Below are positions 8,436 to 17,041 of a stretch of 64,000 bases of DNA, one piece after another. A program made the translations under genes and the position numbers. Positions within the stretch are counted from its first letter, which is position 1. Each line of letters opens with the position of its first letter. The DNA lies in the NCBI RefSeq assembly GCF_014650915.1, contig NZ_BMVW01000023.1:23320-87319 (forward strand), in the 5' to 3' direction. The DNA is from Streptomyces poonensis. Lineage in GTDB: Bacteria > Actinomycetota > Actinomycetes > Streptomycetales > Streptomycetaceae. The notes under the pieces were generated by a model. The model was not told the DNA's origin. It searched no databases and was given only the letters and a program-made list of their open reading frames with translations.

Positions 8436-8477
8436 TCCTCACCAGGACTGTCCGATCCTCACCAGGACTCCGTGATC
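8418..8477. repeat. 20-bp tandem triplication across the allB stop
   Basis: Three 20-base units run head to tail: CTCACCAGGACCGTCTGATC, CTCACCAGGACTGTCCGATC and CTCACCAGGACTCCGTGATC. The first holds the allB stop codon; only a few positions differ between copies. Confidence 0.85.
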
Positions 8478-8534
8478 CGTTCCCGCGACACGAGCGACCG
8501 ACCACCGAAAGACCGAAAGGCGGACCTGATCATC

Positions 8535-9650
8535 GTGACGGTACTTCCCGGCTTCACCGGCGACGCGAACCCTTACGGAGGCGGCGACCCGTACGCGGAC
8601 TACCGCACCGCCGACTTCCCCTTCACCCGGTACGCGAACCTCGCCGACCGCCGTCTCGGCGCCGGAGTCGTCGCCGCCAACGACGAGTTCTTCGCCCAGC
8701 GCGAGAACCTCCTGGTGCCCGAGCGTGCCGAGTTCGACCCCGAGCACTTCGGGCACAAGGGGAAGATCATGGACGGCTGGGAGACCCGACGGCGCCGGGG
8801 CGTCTCCGCCGATCACCCGTGGCCGACGGCCGACGACCACGACTGGGCGATCGTCCGCCTCGGCGCGCCCGGAGTGATCCACGGCATCGTCGTCGACACG
8901 GCCCACTTCCGCGGCAACTACCCGCAGGCGGTGTCCGTCGAGGGGGTGTCCGTACCCGGCTCGCCGTCGCCCGAGGAGCTCCTCGCGGACGACGTGAAGT
9001 GGACGACGCTCGTCCCGCGCACCCCGGTCGGCGGCCACGCCGCCAACGGCTTCGCCGTCTCCTCGGAGCAGCGCTTCACGCACCTGCGCGTCAGCCAGCA
9101 CCCCGACGGCGGCATCGCGCGTCTGCGGGTGTACGGCGAGGTCGCGCCCGACCCGGCCTGGCTCGGCGCGCTCGGCACCTTCGACGTGGTCGCCCTGGAG
9201 AACGGCGGCCAGGTCGAGGACGCCTCGAACCTGTTCTACTCGCCCGCCACCAACACCATCCAGCCGGGCCGCTCCCGCAAGATGGACGACGGCTGGGAGA
9301 CGCGCCGCCGCCGCGACCAGGGCAACGACTGGATCCGCTACCGGCTGGTGGAACAGTCCGAGATCCGGGCGATCGAGATCGACACGGCGTATCTGAAGGG
9401 CAACGCGGCGGGCTGGGCGTCGGTGTCGGTCAAGGAGGGTGAGGACGGGGAGTGGCGTGAGGTCCTTCCGCGCACCCGCCTCCAGCCCGACACCAACCAC
9501 CGCTTCGTCCTGGACACGCCGGCCGCCGGCACCCACGCCCGCGTCGACATCTACCCGGACGGCGGCATCTCCCGGCTGCGCCTGCACGGCTCGCTGACGC
9601 CGGAGGGTACGGCCCGGCTCGAAGCGCGGTACCGGGAGCTGGGCGGCTGA
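8535..9650 (+). CDS. alc: Allantoicase
   Basis: Cleaves allantoate to ureidoglycolate and urea. The 371-residue protein contains two homologous jelly-roll repeats, each with the marker KIMDGWETRRRR or KMDDGWETRRRR (about residues 77 and 249), followed by HDWAIVRLGAPG or NDWIRYRLV and by HPDGGIARLRVYGEV or YPDGGISRLRLHGSL. This duplicated architecture is diagnostic. GTG 8535 is picked because conserved sequence begins at PGFTGDANPYGGGDPYADYR; the ribosome site (AAAGG) is rather distant and GTG 8472 is an alternative. It completes the route from allantoin to glyoxylate with allB and aceB. Confidence 0.93.
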   Translation: MTVLPGFTGDANPYGGGDPYADYRTADFPFTRYANLADRRLGAGVVAANDEFFAQRENLLVPERAEFDPEHFGHKGKIMDGWETRRRRGVSADHPWPTADDHDWAIVRLGAPGVIHGIVVDTAHFRGNYPQAVSVEGVSVPGSPSPEELLADDVKWTTLVPRTPVGGHAANGFAVSSEQRFTHLRVSQHPDGGIARLRVYGEVAPDPAWLGALGTFDVVALENGGQVEDASNLFYSPATNTIQPGRSRKMDDGWETRRRRDQGNDWIRYRLVEQSEIRAIEIDTAYLKGNAAGWASVSVKEGEDGEWREVLPRTRLQPDTNHRFVLDTPAAGTHARVDIYPDGGISRLRLHGSLTPEGTARLEARYRELGG

Positions 9651-9676
9651 AGCACCGGGAGCTGGGGGGCTGAAGT
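9631..9676. repeat. 23-bp tandem duplication across the allantoicase stop
   Basis: ACCGGGAGCTGGGCGGCTGA plus AGC is followed immediately by a copy differing at two bases. The first unit holds the natural stop; the second repeats the same in-frame stop. Confidence 0.75.
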
Positions 9677-9678
9677 GC

Positions 9679-9716
9679 CGGGCGGGGCGCGGTGTTGTGG
9701 TCCTGCGCCCCGCCCG
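9679..9716. terminator. Bidirectional terminator between alc and SDR gene
   Basis: CGGGCGGGGCGC pairs perfectly with GCGCCCCGCCCG over a 14-base loop, between two convergent genes. Confidence 0.7.
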
Positions 9717-9748
9717 TCTCACCCGTGCCGCCCGCCGGGCGGCGCCCC

Positions 9749-10498
9749 TCAGGCCGCGTGGCCGCCGTCCACCGCGAACTCCGCCCCGGTGACGTACGCC
9801 GCCTCGGCGCCCGCGAGGTACGCGACCATCGACGCCACCTCGTCGGCCGTGCCGAAGCGGCCCGCGGCCGTGAGGGCGGCCTGGTCCGCGGCGTACGGGC
9901 CGTCCGCCGGGTTCATGTCCGTGTCGATCGGGCCCGGATGCACGATGTTGGCGGTGATCCCCCGGTCGCCCAGCTCCCGCGCCAGCGCCTTCGTCAGGCC
10001 GGTCAGCGCCGACTTGCCGGTGGCGTAGAGCGTCCCGCCCGGGCCGGGCACCCGCTGGGTCATGCACGAGCCGATCGTGATGATCCGGCCGCCGTGGCCC
10101 AGCCGGGCGGCCGCCGCCTGGGAGGCCAGGAACGTCCCGCGGACGTTCACGTGGAGGAGGCGGTCGACGTCCGCCGGGGACAGCGTGTCCAGGGGCCCGA
10201 GGAGTCCGGCGCCGGCGTTGTTGACCAGGACGTCGAGCCGGCCGAACGCGTCCACGGTGCGGCCCACCGCCCCGGGCGCCTCCGTGGCGTCCGCGGCGTC
10301 CGCGCGCAGCGCGAGCCCGCGCCGCCCCAGTGCCTCGACGCGCCGTACGACGTCCTCGGCCGCGTCCTTGTCCCGTACGTACGTGATCGCCACGTCGGCG
10401 CCCTCCCGGGCGAGCCGCAGTGCCGTCGCCGCCCCGATACCCCGGCTTCCGCCGGTCACCAGGGCCACCTTGTCCTGCAGAGGAAGTAGTGAAGTCAT
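9749..10498 (-). CDS. SDR family NAD(P)-dependent oxidoreductase (FabG-like)
   Basis: A classical 249-residue short-chain dehydrogenase. It has TGGSRGIGAATALRLA (cofactor loop near residue 13), NNAGAG, a catalytic Ser in IITIGSCMTQ, the YATGK motif for catalytic Tyr and Lys, and a C-terminal DGGHAA. The candidate substrate is a small carbonyl or alcohol and cannot be told from sequence. ATG 10498 follows GAGGGGC closely; an in-frame ATG at 10507 is possible. It stands alone, convergent to the allantoin operon. Confidence 0.85.
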   Translation of the reverse strand: MTSLLPLQDKVALVTGGSRGIGAATALRLAREGADVAITYVRDKDAAEDVVRRVEALGRRGLALRADAADATEAPGAVGRTVDAFGRLDVLVNNAGAGLLGPLDTLSPADVDRLLHVNVRGTFLASQAAAARLGHGGRIITIGSCMTQRVPGPGGTLYATGKSALTGLTKALARELGDRGITANIVHPGPIDTDMNPADGPYAADQAALTAAGRFGTADEVASMVAYLAGAEAAYVTGAEFAVDGGHAA

Positions 10499-10702
10499 GC
10501 CCCTCATCCCAGCGGTCCGGCACCGTCCGTGCTGGCGGTGAACGGACGACGACCTCGGGCGGATCCGGGCCGGGTGGTCCGGGTGTCCGGCGAGGGCGGC
10601 ATCCGGCGAGGGTGAACTCCTCGGAAAGCGCTCGGGACCAGCCCGGGAAGTCAGGGTTGTTGTCATTGACATGCCATGCTCTACGCGCGTCATCATGAGG
10701 TC

Positions 10703-11110
10703 ATGACATTCCCCCCGCGTACCACTCGCTTCGGCGCCACCGCCGCGCTCCTGTCCGCTCTGCTGATCGGCGGCACCGTCACCGCCGCCGGCCCGGCGAC
10801 CGCCGCGAGCACGTCCGCCGCCGCGGTCGGCGACATCTGCTACAGCGACCTTCCGTCCCAGGCGCACGACACCCTCGACCTGATCGAGTCGGGCGGACCC
10901 TTCCCCTACTCGCAGGACGGCGCCGTCTTCCAGAACCGGGAAGGCATCCTGCCCAGCCACTCCACCGGCTACTACCACGAGTACACGGTGAAGACCCCCG
11001 GCTCCGCCACGCGCGGCGCCCGCCGCATCGTCACGGGTCAGGCGTACCAGGAGGACTACTACACCGCGGACCACTACGCGTCGTTCGACCTGGTCGACCA
11101 CGGCTGCTGA
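10703..11110 (+). CDS. Secreted guanyl-specific ribonuclease (RNase Sa-like)
   Basis: A 135-residue precursor: an N-terminal signal (RTTRFGATAALLSALLIGG, cleavage probably near ATAAS) and a mature domain closely resembling RNase Sa/Sa3. Visible landmarks are ICYSDLPSQAHDTLDLI, GPFPYSQDGAVFQNRE, YYHEYTV (catalytic Glu), TRGARRIVTG (catalytic Arg) and DHYASF (catalytic His). The Cys near the mature N-terminus and the last residue Cys would form the family disulfide. It cleaves RNA 3' of guanosine outside the cell. No barstar-type inhibitor gene is adjacent. Confidence 0.93.
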   Translation: MTFPPRTTRFGATAALLSALLIGGTVTAAGPATAASTSAAAVGDICYSDLPSQAHDTLDLIESGGPFPYSQDGAVFQNREGILPSHSTGYYHEYTVKTPGSATRGARRIVTGQAYQEDYYTADHYASFDLVDHGC

Positions 11111-11130
11111 CGCCGCCCGTTCCGCCGCGG

Positions 11131-11334
11131 TCAGCCGGTCCCACGGCTCTCGGCCGCGGCGAACAGGGCGACGGCCAGTACGAGCAGCACGACACTCACA
11201 TAGATCTCGTAGCCGTCGAAGGCGCTCCACCGGTGTACGAAGCCCCAGCGCAGCCGGTCCGTGAGCGCACCGACCAGACCGCCGAGCCCCTGCACCAGGG
11301 CGATGAACCCGAGAAATCCCAGCAACTTCCTCAT
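11131..11334 (-). CDS. Small two-helix membrane protein
   Basis: A 67-residue protein with two hydrophobic segments, LLGFLGFIALVQGLGGLVGAL near the N-terminus and YVSVVLLVLAVALFAAA near the C-terminus, joined by a short polar loop with WGFVHRWSAFDGYE. It probably lies in the cytoplasmic membrane. I do not recognise a function. It is convergent to the ribonuclease and divergent from the histidine kinase. Confidence 0.6.
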   Translation of the reverse strand: MRKLLGFLGFIALVQGLGGLVGALTDRLRWGFVHRWSAFDGYEIYVSVVLLVLAVALFAAAESRGTG

Positions 11335-11524
11335 GTCCGAGATCCTCGCCCCGCGGACCCCCCCACGTCATCGGCCGCGGGGCGAGGTGTGCCCGACGGA
11401 AGTCCCCGGTCGTGGCGGAGCCGGTCGTCGAAAGTCTGCACGAGCGCGACTTTGGTCGCCGATCGGTGGTGCGCAGGGGTGGAGAGGGGGTGCCGGGAGC
11501 CGTGCGTGCGTAGATTCGTCGACT

Positions 11525-12805
11525 GTGAAGGGTGACCGTCCGACGTTCGTACCGCAGGTCCCGGTGTCGTCCGCGCGCGTGCCGACCGGGCCGCGCTGGC
11601 TGCTGCCGTCGGCCCTCGCCGCCGCGCTCGACCCGGAGCGGCCCGGGACCTTCCGGCGCTCGGGCCGGCCCCGGCGCACCGTACGGGACTGGGCCGTCGA
11701 CTTCACCGCCTTCTTCCTGGCCGTCGCCATCGGTATCACCGCCGCCGAGGAGTTGTCCCGGAACTCCGGCGTGCCCCACGCCCTGGCCGTCGCGGACCAG
11801 CTGATCGGTGCCCTCGCCTGTGCCGCGGTCTGGCTGCGCCGGCGCTGGCCGGTGGGACTGGCCCTGGCGATGCTGCCGGTCAGCGTGGTATCGGACACCG
11901 GGGGCGGCGCGACGCTGATCGCGTTCTTCTCGCTCGCCGTGCACCGTCCGTTCCGGTACACCGCCTGGATCGGGGGCGTCTCCCTCGCCCTCGTCCCGCT
12001 CTACTTCTGGTGGCGCCCCGAACCGGGGCTCCCCTTCCCGGCGGCCGTGTTCCTGTGGACGGTGATCAGCCTCGCGCTCTTCGGCTGGGGCCTGTTCGTC
12101 CGCTCCAAGCGACAGCTCATGCTGAGTCTGCGGGACCGGGCCCGGCGCGCCGAGACGGAGGCCGCGCTCCGGGCCGAGCAGGCGCAGCGGCTCGCGCGGG
12201 AGGCCATCGCGCGCGAGATGCACGACGTGCTCGCGCACCGTCTCACCCTGCTCAGCGTGCACGCGGGCGCCCTGGAGTTCCGGCCCGACGCGCCCCGCGA
12301 GGAGGTCGCCCGGGCGGCCGGCGTGATCAGGGAGAGCGCGCACGAGGCGCTGCAGGACCTGCGGGAGATCATCGGCGTGCTGCGCGCGGGCGACCCCGAC
12401 GACGCCGGACGCCCCCAGCCGACGCTCGCCGCCCTCGGAACGCTGGTCACCGAGTCACGCGAGGCCGGTACGAAGGTCGTCCTCGACCACCGTGTCACCG
12501 ACCCGGCCGCCGTGCCCGCCTCCGTCGGCCGCACCGCGTACCGCATCGTGCAGGAAGGCCTGACCAACGCCCGCAAGCACGCGCCCGGCGCGGAGGTCAC
12601 CGTGTCCGTCGCGGGCGCCCCGGGCGACGGCCTCACCGTCGCGGTGCGCAACCCGGCGCCGCCCGGCGAGGTCCCGTCCGTCCCCGGCTCCGGTCAGGGA
12701 CTCATCGGCCTGACCGAACGCGCCACGCTGGCGGGCGGCCGGCTGGAGCACGGGGCGACCGCGGACGGGGGCTTCGAGGTGCGGGCGTGGCTGCCGTGGG
12801 GCTGA
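11525..12805 (+). CDS. Two-component sensor histidine kinase (HisKA_3 type)
   Basis: A 426-residue membrane kinase. Several transmembrane helices fill about residues 50-190, then a HisKA_3 dimerisation domain with AREAIAREMHDVLAHRLTLL (phospho-His near 237) and an HATPase domain with AYRIVQEGLTNARKHAPG (N box) and GSGQGLIGLTERATLAGG (G box). GTG 11525 lacks a ribosome site but TAGATT, a good -10 element, ends about eight bases before it, so the gene is probably leaderless. The response regulator follows after 61 bases, forming a NarL-type pair. The signal is unknown. Confidence 0.88.
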   Translation: MKGDRPTFVPQVPVSSARVPTGPRWLLPSALAAALDPERPGTFRRSGRPRRTVRDWAVDFTAFFLAVAIGITAAEELSRNSGVPHALAVADQLIGALACAAVWLRRRWPVGLALAMLPVSVVSDTGGGATLIAFFSLAVHRPFRYTAWIGGVSLALVPLYFWWRPEPGLPFPAAVFLWTVISLALFGWGLFVRSKRQLMLSLRDRARRAETEAALRAEQAQRLAREAIAREMHDVLAHRLTLLSVHAGALEFRPDAPREEVARAAGVIRESAHEALQDLREIIGVLRAGDPDDAGRPQPTLAALGTLVTESREAGTKVVLDHRVTDPAAVPASVGRTAYRIVQEGLTNARKHAPGAEVTVSVAGAPGDGLTVAVRNPAPPGEVPSVPGSGQGLIGLTERATLAGGRLEHGATADGGFEVRAWLPWG

Positions 12806-12866
12806 CGCCGTTGACGTGCCGGCATACCGAACCCCCTGTCACGCGCGCGTCATTACGGTAGGCCGC

Positions 12867-13538
12867 ATGACTGCGATCCGACTGCTCCTGGTGGACGACG
12901 ACCCCTTGGTGAGAGCCGGCCTGACCTTCATGCTGGGCGGCGCCGACGACATCGACATCGTCGGTGAGGCCGCCGACGGCGCCGAGGTCGAGGCACTCGT
13001 CGACCGCACCCGCCCGGATGTCGTCCTCATGGACATCCGGATGCCCACGGTCGACGGGCTCACGGCCACCGAACGGCTCCGCGGCCGCGCCGACGCTCCC
13101 CAGGTCGTCGTCCTCACCACCTTCCACGCCGACGAGCAGGTACTGCGGGCGCTCCGTGCGGGGGCGGCCGGGTTCCTCCTGAAGGACACCCCGCCCGCGG
13201 AACTCGTCGACGCCGTGCGCCGGATCGCGGCCGGCGACCCCGTGCTCTCGCCCACGGTCACCCGCCAGCTGATGGAGCACGCCGCCGGGAGCGGACCCGT
13301 GACCCGCCGCGCGGGCGCACGCGCGCGGATCACCCTCCTCAACGACCGTGAGCGCGAGGTCGCCGTCGCCGTGGGCCGCGGCGCCTCCAACGCCGAGATC
13401 GCCGCCGCCCTGTTCATGAGCGTCGCCACCGTCAAGACGCACGTCTCCCGCATCCTCGCCAAGCTCGGCCTCAACAACCGGGTGCAGATCGCGCTGCTGA
13501 CGTACGACGCGGGGCTGCTGGAGGAGGACGGGCACTAG
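12867..13538 (+). CDS. NarL/LuxR-family response regulator
   Basis: A 223-residue regulator: a receiver domain (LLLVDDDPLVRAGL, phospho-Asp in VVLMDIRMP near residue 54, TTF and LLKD switch residues) and a C-terminal LuxR helix-turn-helix (LNDREREVAVAVGRGASNAE, then SVATVKTHVSRILAKL). It is the partner of the upstream kinase. TACGGT lies a few bases before the ATG and no ribosome site is seen, which again suggests a leaderless start. Confidence 0.9.
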   Translation: MTAIRLLLVDDDPLVRAGLTFMLGGADDIDIVGEAADGAEVEALVDRTRPDVVLMDIRMPTVDGLTATERLRGRADAPQVVVLTTFHADEQVLRALRAGAAGFLLKDTPPAELVDAVRRIAAGDPVLSPTVTRQLMEHAAGSGPVTRRAGARARITLLNDREREVAVAVGRGASNAEIAAALFMSVATVKTHVSRILAKLGLNNRVQIALLTYDAGLLEEDGH

Positions 13539-13615
13539 CGGGGCGTCCCGGCCGTTGGACGGCATGGAGGCGTGCTGCGGGAAGCGCGTGCCGTCGGTGG
13601 CGAAGGGGGAGACGC

Positions 13616-14800
13616 ATGGGGGAGATCGTCGAACTGGGGGAGTACGGGACGAGGTTCACCGAGGACCCGCATCCGGTGTACGCGGAGCTGCGCGCCCGCG
13701 GCCCGGTGCACCGTGTGCGGCTGCCGCCGCCGATGGCGCACCACGAGACGTGGCTGGTCGTCGGGTACGAGGAGGCGCGGGCGGCGCTCGCCGACGGCCG
13801 GCTGGCGAAGGACGTCTCGAAGACCGGCTTCACGCCGCTCGACGAGGAACTCATCGGCAAGTACCTGCTGGTCGCGGATCCGCCGCAGCACACGCGGCTA
13901 CGGCGGCTGATCGCGCGCGAGTTCACCGGGCGGCGCGTGGAGCGGCTGCGGCCGCGGGTGCGGGAGATCACCGGCTCACTGCTCGACGCCATGCTGCCGC
14001 AGGGCCGCGCCGACCTCGTGGAGTCGTTCGCGTTCCCCCTGCCCATCACCGTCATCTGTGAGCTGCTGGGCGTACCCGAGCTCGACCGGAAGCTGTTCCG
14101 CGCGCTGTCGACGGAGACGGTGGCGCCGACGAGCGCGGAGAGCGAGCACGACGCGATCGTCCGGCTCGCCGCCTACCTGGACGAGCTGATCGAGGACAAG
14201 CGGTGCTCCCCGCCCGCGGACGACCTGCTGAGCGACCTGATCCGCACGACGGACGAGGACGGCGACCGGCTGTCGGCGCGAGAGCTGCGCGGCATGGCCT
14301 ACGTCCTGCTGTTAGCGGGCCACGAGACGACGGTCAACCTCATCGCGAACGGCGTGCACGCACTGCTCGCCCACCCCGGCCAGCTCGCCGCGCTGCGCGC
14401 CGACATGACCCTGCTCGACGGCGCGGTGGAGGAGATCCTGCGCTACGAGGGACCGGTGGAGAACGCCACGTTCCGCTATGCCGCCGAGCCGCTCGACATC
14501 GCCGGCACCGCCATCGCGGCGGGCGACCCGGTGATGATCGGCCTCACGGCCGCCGACCGCGACGGCACCCGCTTCCCGGCCCCCGACCGGTTCGACATCC
14601 GCCGCGCACCCCAGGGCCACCTCGCCTTCGGCCACGGCCTCCACTACTGCCTGGGCGCGCCGCTGGCCCGGCTGGAGGCCCGGATCGCCCTGCGTGCCCT
14701 GCTGGAGCGCTGCCCGGACCTGGCGCTGGACGGGCGGCCCGGGGACTGGCTGCCGGGGACGCTGATACGGGGGGTGCGGAGCCTGCCGGTGCGCTGGTGA
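13616..14800 (+). CDS. Cytochrome P450
   Basis: A 394-residue soluble P450 resembling actinobacterial CYP107/CYP105-type enzymes. It has the I-helix motif LLLAGHETTVN near residue 235, the K-helix EEILRYEGP (ExxR), and the haem loop FGHGLHYCLGAPLARLE with the axial Cys near 343. All standard catalytic residues are present. The start has GGGGGAGACGC upstream. No ferredoxin gene is adjacent and the substrate is unknown. The gene lies between the two-component system and the GntR regulator on the same strand. Confidence 0.92.
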   Translation: MGEIVELGEYGTRFTEDPHPVYAELRARGPVHRVRLPPPMAHHETWLVVGYEEARAALADGRLAKDVSKTGFTPLDEELIGKYLLVADPPQHTRLRRLIAREFTGRRVERLRPRVREITGSLLDAMLPQGRADLVESFAFPLPITVICELLGVPELDRKLFRALSTETVAPTSAESEHDAIVRLAAYLDELIEDKRCSPPADDLLSDLIRTTDEDGDRLSARELRGMAYVLLLAGHETTVNLIANGVHALLAHPGQLAALRADMTLLDGAVEEILRYEGPVENATFRYAAEPLDIAGTAIAAGDPVMIGLTAADRDGTRFPAPDRFDIRRAPQGHLAFGHGLHYCLGAPLARLEARIALRALLERCPDLALDGRPGDWLPGTLIRGVRSLPVRW

Positions 14801-14970
14801 GACGGTCGGTGACCGGGGGACGGACGCACGGCAGCCGTCCGGGCGCTTCGTTCGTCCACGCAACCCCTTGTTCGTCCGGGCGCCCTTTGCTCGCCCAGCC
14901 CTCCCTTGTTTGTCCGGACAATGTGACTGCACAGCTTCCCGTCAACCAGCACCGGAGCTACGCTCGGGCC

Positions 14971-15735
14971 GTGCCGAAACCAGAAGTGGACCAGACCGTC
15001 CCGCTCCAGCTCAGCGTCGACCGCAACAGCCCGGTCCCGCTGTACTTCCAGCTGTCCCAGCAGCTGGAGGCCGCGATCGAGCACGGCGTGCTGACCCCGG
15101 GCAGCCTCCTGGGCAACGAGATCGAGCTCGCGGGCCGCCTCGGCCTGTCCCGGCCGACCGTCCGTCAGGCCATCCAGTCCCTCGTCGACAAGGGCCTGCT
15201 GGTCCGCCGCCGCGGGGTCGGCACCCAGGTCGTGCACAGCCAGGTCAAGCGCCCGCTGGAGCTCAGCAGCCTGTACGACGACCTGGAGGCGGCCGGCCAG
15301 CGCCCCGCGACCCAGGTGCTCGCGCACACCCACGTGCCCGCCACCGCCGAGGTCGCGGCCAGGCTCGGTGTGGGCGAGGGCAGCGAGGTGCGGTGCGTGG
15401 AGCGGCTGCGGCTGGCCCACGGCGAGCCGATGGCGTACCTGTGCAACTTCCTGCCCACCGGCCTGCTCGAGCTGGAGACCGGGCAGCTCGAGGCGACCGG
15501 CCTCTACCGGCTGATGCGCGCCGCGGGTATCACCCTGCACAGCGCCCGGCAGACCGTCGGTGCCCGCGCCGCCACCCCCGCCGAGGCCGAGCGGCTCGGC
15601 GAGCCCGCGGGCGCGCCCCTGCTCACCATGCAGCGCATCACGTACGACGACACGGGCCGCGCCGTGGAGTACGGCACGCACACGTACCGCGCCTCGCGCT
15701 ACTCGTTCGAGTTCCAGCTCCTCGTCCGCTCGTGA
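14971..15735 (+). CDS. GntR/HutC-family transcriptional regulator
   Basis: A 254-residue regulator. A GntR winged helix covers about residues 20-90 (SPVPLYFQLSQQLEAAIEHG, then LSRPTVRQAIQSLVDKGLL), and a UTRA effector domain follows (RPLELSSLYDDLEAAG to YRASRYSFEFQLLV). GTG 14971 has no ribosome site but TACGCT sits about seven bases upstream, so it is probably leaderless. It precedes a ROK sugar kinase, and UTRA regulators usually sense sugar phosphates or similar metabolites. Control of that kinase is therefore plausible. Confidence 0.88.
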   Translation: MPKPEVDQTVPLQLSVDRNSPVPLYFQLSQQLEAAIEHGVLTPGSLLGNEIELAGRLGLSRPTVRQAIQSLVDKGLLVRRRGVGTQVVHSQVKRPLELSSLYDDLEAAGQRPATQVLAHTHVPATAEVAARLGVGEGSEVRCVERLRLAHGEPMAYLCNFLPTGLLELETGQLEATGLYRLMRAAGITLHSARQTVGARAATPAEAERLGEPAGAPLLTMQRITYDDTGRAVEYGTHTYRASRYSFEFQLLVRS

Positions 15736-15895
15736 CGGGACTCACCGGTGCGCTCCTGACCTCGGTGCGCTCCTGATGGCGTGCTCCTGACCTCGGTGTG
15801 CTCCCGATGAGGCTCCCGCGCGCGTGCGTGCGTGTCGGTGACGTCGCGGGCGCCCCACGGCGCGCCTCGTGAGGGCGTAGGGCAGAATCGGCGCG

Positions 15896-17041
15896 ATGAG
15901 CACCTACCGCGACTTCACACACCGCGGCTCCGCCCGGGCCACCGTCCTGCGGACCGTGGGCACGCGCGAGCGCCGTTCGCACCTGTCCGCGCCCCGCGTG
16001 CCCACGGTCGGCATCGACATCGGCGGTACGAAGGTGATGGCGGGCGTCGTAGACGCCGACGGCAACATCCTGGAGAAGCTCCGTACGGAGACGCCCGACA
16101 AGTCCAAGAGCCCCCAGGTCGTCGAGGACACCATCGTCGAGCTGGTCCTGGACCTCTCCGACCGGCACGACGTGCACGCCGTCGGCATCGGCGCGGCCGG
16201 CTGGGTCGACGCCGACCGCAACCGCGTCCTGTTCGCCCCCCACCTGTCCTGGCGCAACGAGCCCCTGCGCGACCGCCTCGCCGGCCGTCTCGCCGTCCCC
16301 GTCCTCGTCGACAACGACGCCAACGCCGCCGCCTGGGCCGAATGGCGCTTCGGCGCCGGCCGCGGCGAGGACCACCTCGTCATGATCACGCTCGGCACCG
16401 GCATCGGCGGCGCCATCCTGGAGGACGGGCAGGTCAAGCGGGGCAAGTTCGGCGTCGCGGGCGAGTTCGGCCATATGCAGGTCGTGCCCGGCGGCCACCG
16501 TTGCCCGTGCGGCAACCGCGGCTGCTGGGAGCAGTACAGCTCCGGCAACGCGCTGGTCCGCGAGGCCAGGGAGCTGGCCGCCGCCGACTCGCCGGTGGCG
16601 TACGGGATCATCGAGCACGTCAAGGGCAACATCTCCGAGATCAGCGGCCCGATGATCACCGAGCTGGCCCGCGAGGGCGACGCCATGTGCATCGAGCTGC
16701 TCCAGGACATCGGCCAGTGGCTCGGCGTCGGCATCGCCAACCTGGCCGCGGCCCTCGACCCGTCCTGCTTCGTGATCGGCGGCGGTGTCTCGGCGGCCGA
16801 CGACCTGCTCATCGCCCCCGCCCGGGACGCCTTCCGGCGCCATCTGACCGGCCGCGGCTACCGCCCGGAGGCCCGGATCGCGCGCGCCCAGCTCGGCCCG
16901 GAGGCCGGCATGGTCGGTGCCGCTGACCTGGCCCGGCTCGTCGCCCGCCGCTTCCGCCGCGCCAACCGCCGCCGCGTGGAGCGCTACGAACGCTACGCGC
17001 GGTACGCGGAGACCCGCCGTACCACCCAGGACTCCGCATGA
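15896..17041 (+). CDS. ROK-family sugar kinase (glucokinase-like)
   Basis: A 381-residue ROK kinase. It shows VGIDIGGTKVMAGVV (phosphate loop), LVDNDANAAAWAEWRFGAG (catalytic Asp), ITLGTGIGGAI (ATP binding) and the zinc motif HRCPCGNRGCWEQYSSG (CxCGxxGCxE). The N-terminal 38 residues before the phosphate loop and a very Arg-rich C-terminus are extensions beyond the usual 310-residue length. Phosphorylation of glucose or a related sugar is likely. The next gene overlaps by four bases (ATGA at 17038), so the two are coupled. Confidence 0.9.
   Translation: MSTYRDFTHRGSARATVLRTVGTRERRSHLSAPRVPTVGIDIGGTKVMAGVVDADGNILEKLRTETPDKSKSPQVVEDTIVELVLDLSDRHDVHAVGIGAAGWVDADRNRVLFAPHLSWRNEPLRDRLAGRLAVPVLVDNDANAAAWAEWRFGAGRGEDHLVMITLGTGIGGAILEDGQVKRGKFGVAGEFGHMQVVPGGHRCPCGNRGCWEQYSSGNALVREARELAAADSPVAYGIIEHVKGNISEISGPMITELAREGDAMCIELLQDIGQWLGVGIANLAAALDPSCFVIGGGVSAADDLLIAPARDAFRRHLTGRGYRPEARIARAQLGPEAGMVGAADLARLVARRFRRANRRRVERYERYARYAETRRTTQDSA

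Noticed and set aside
14203..14970. N-terminal extension of the GntR frame into the P450 gene
   Set aside because: The extension is an out-of-frame read of the P450. The regulator's conserved sequence starts after GTG 14971, where a -10-like element precedes it.
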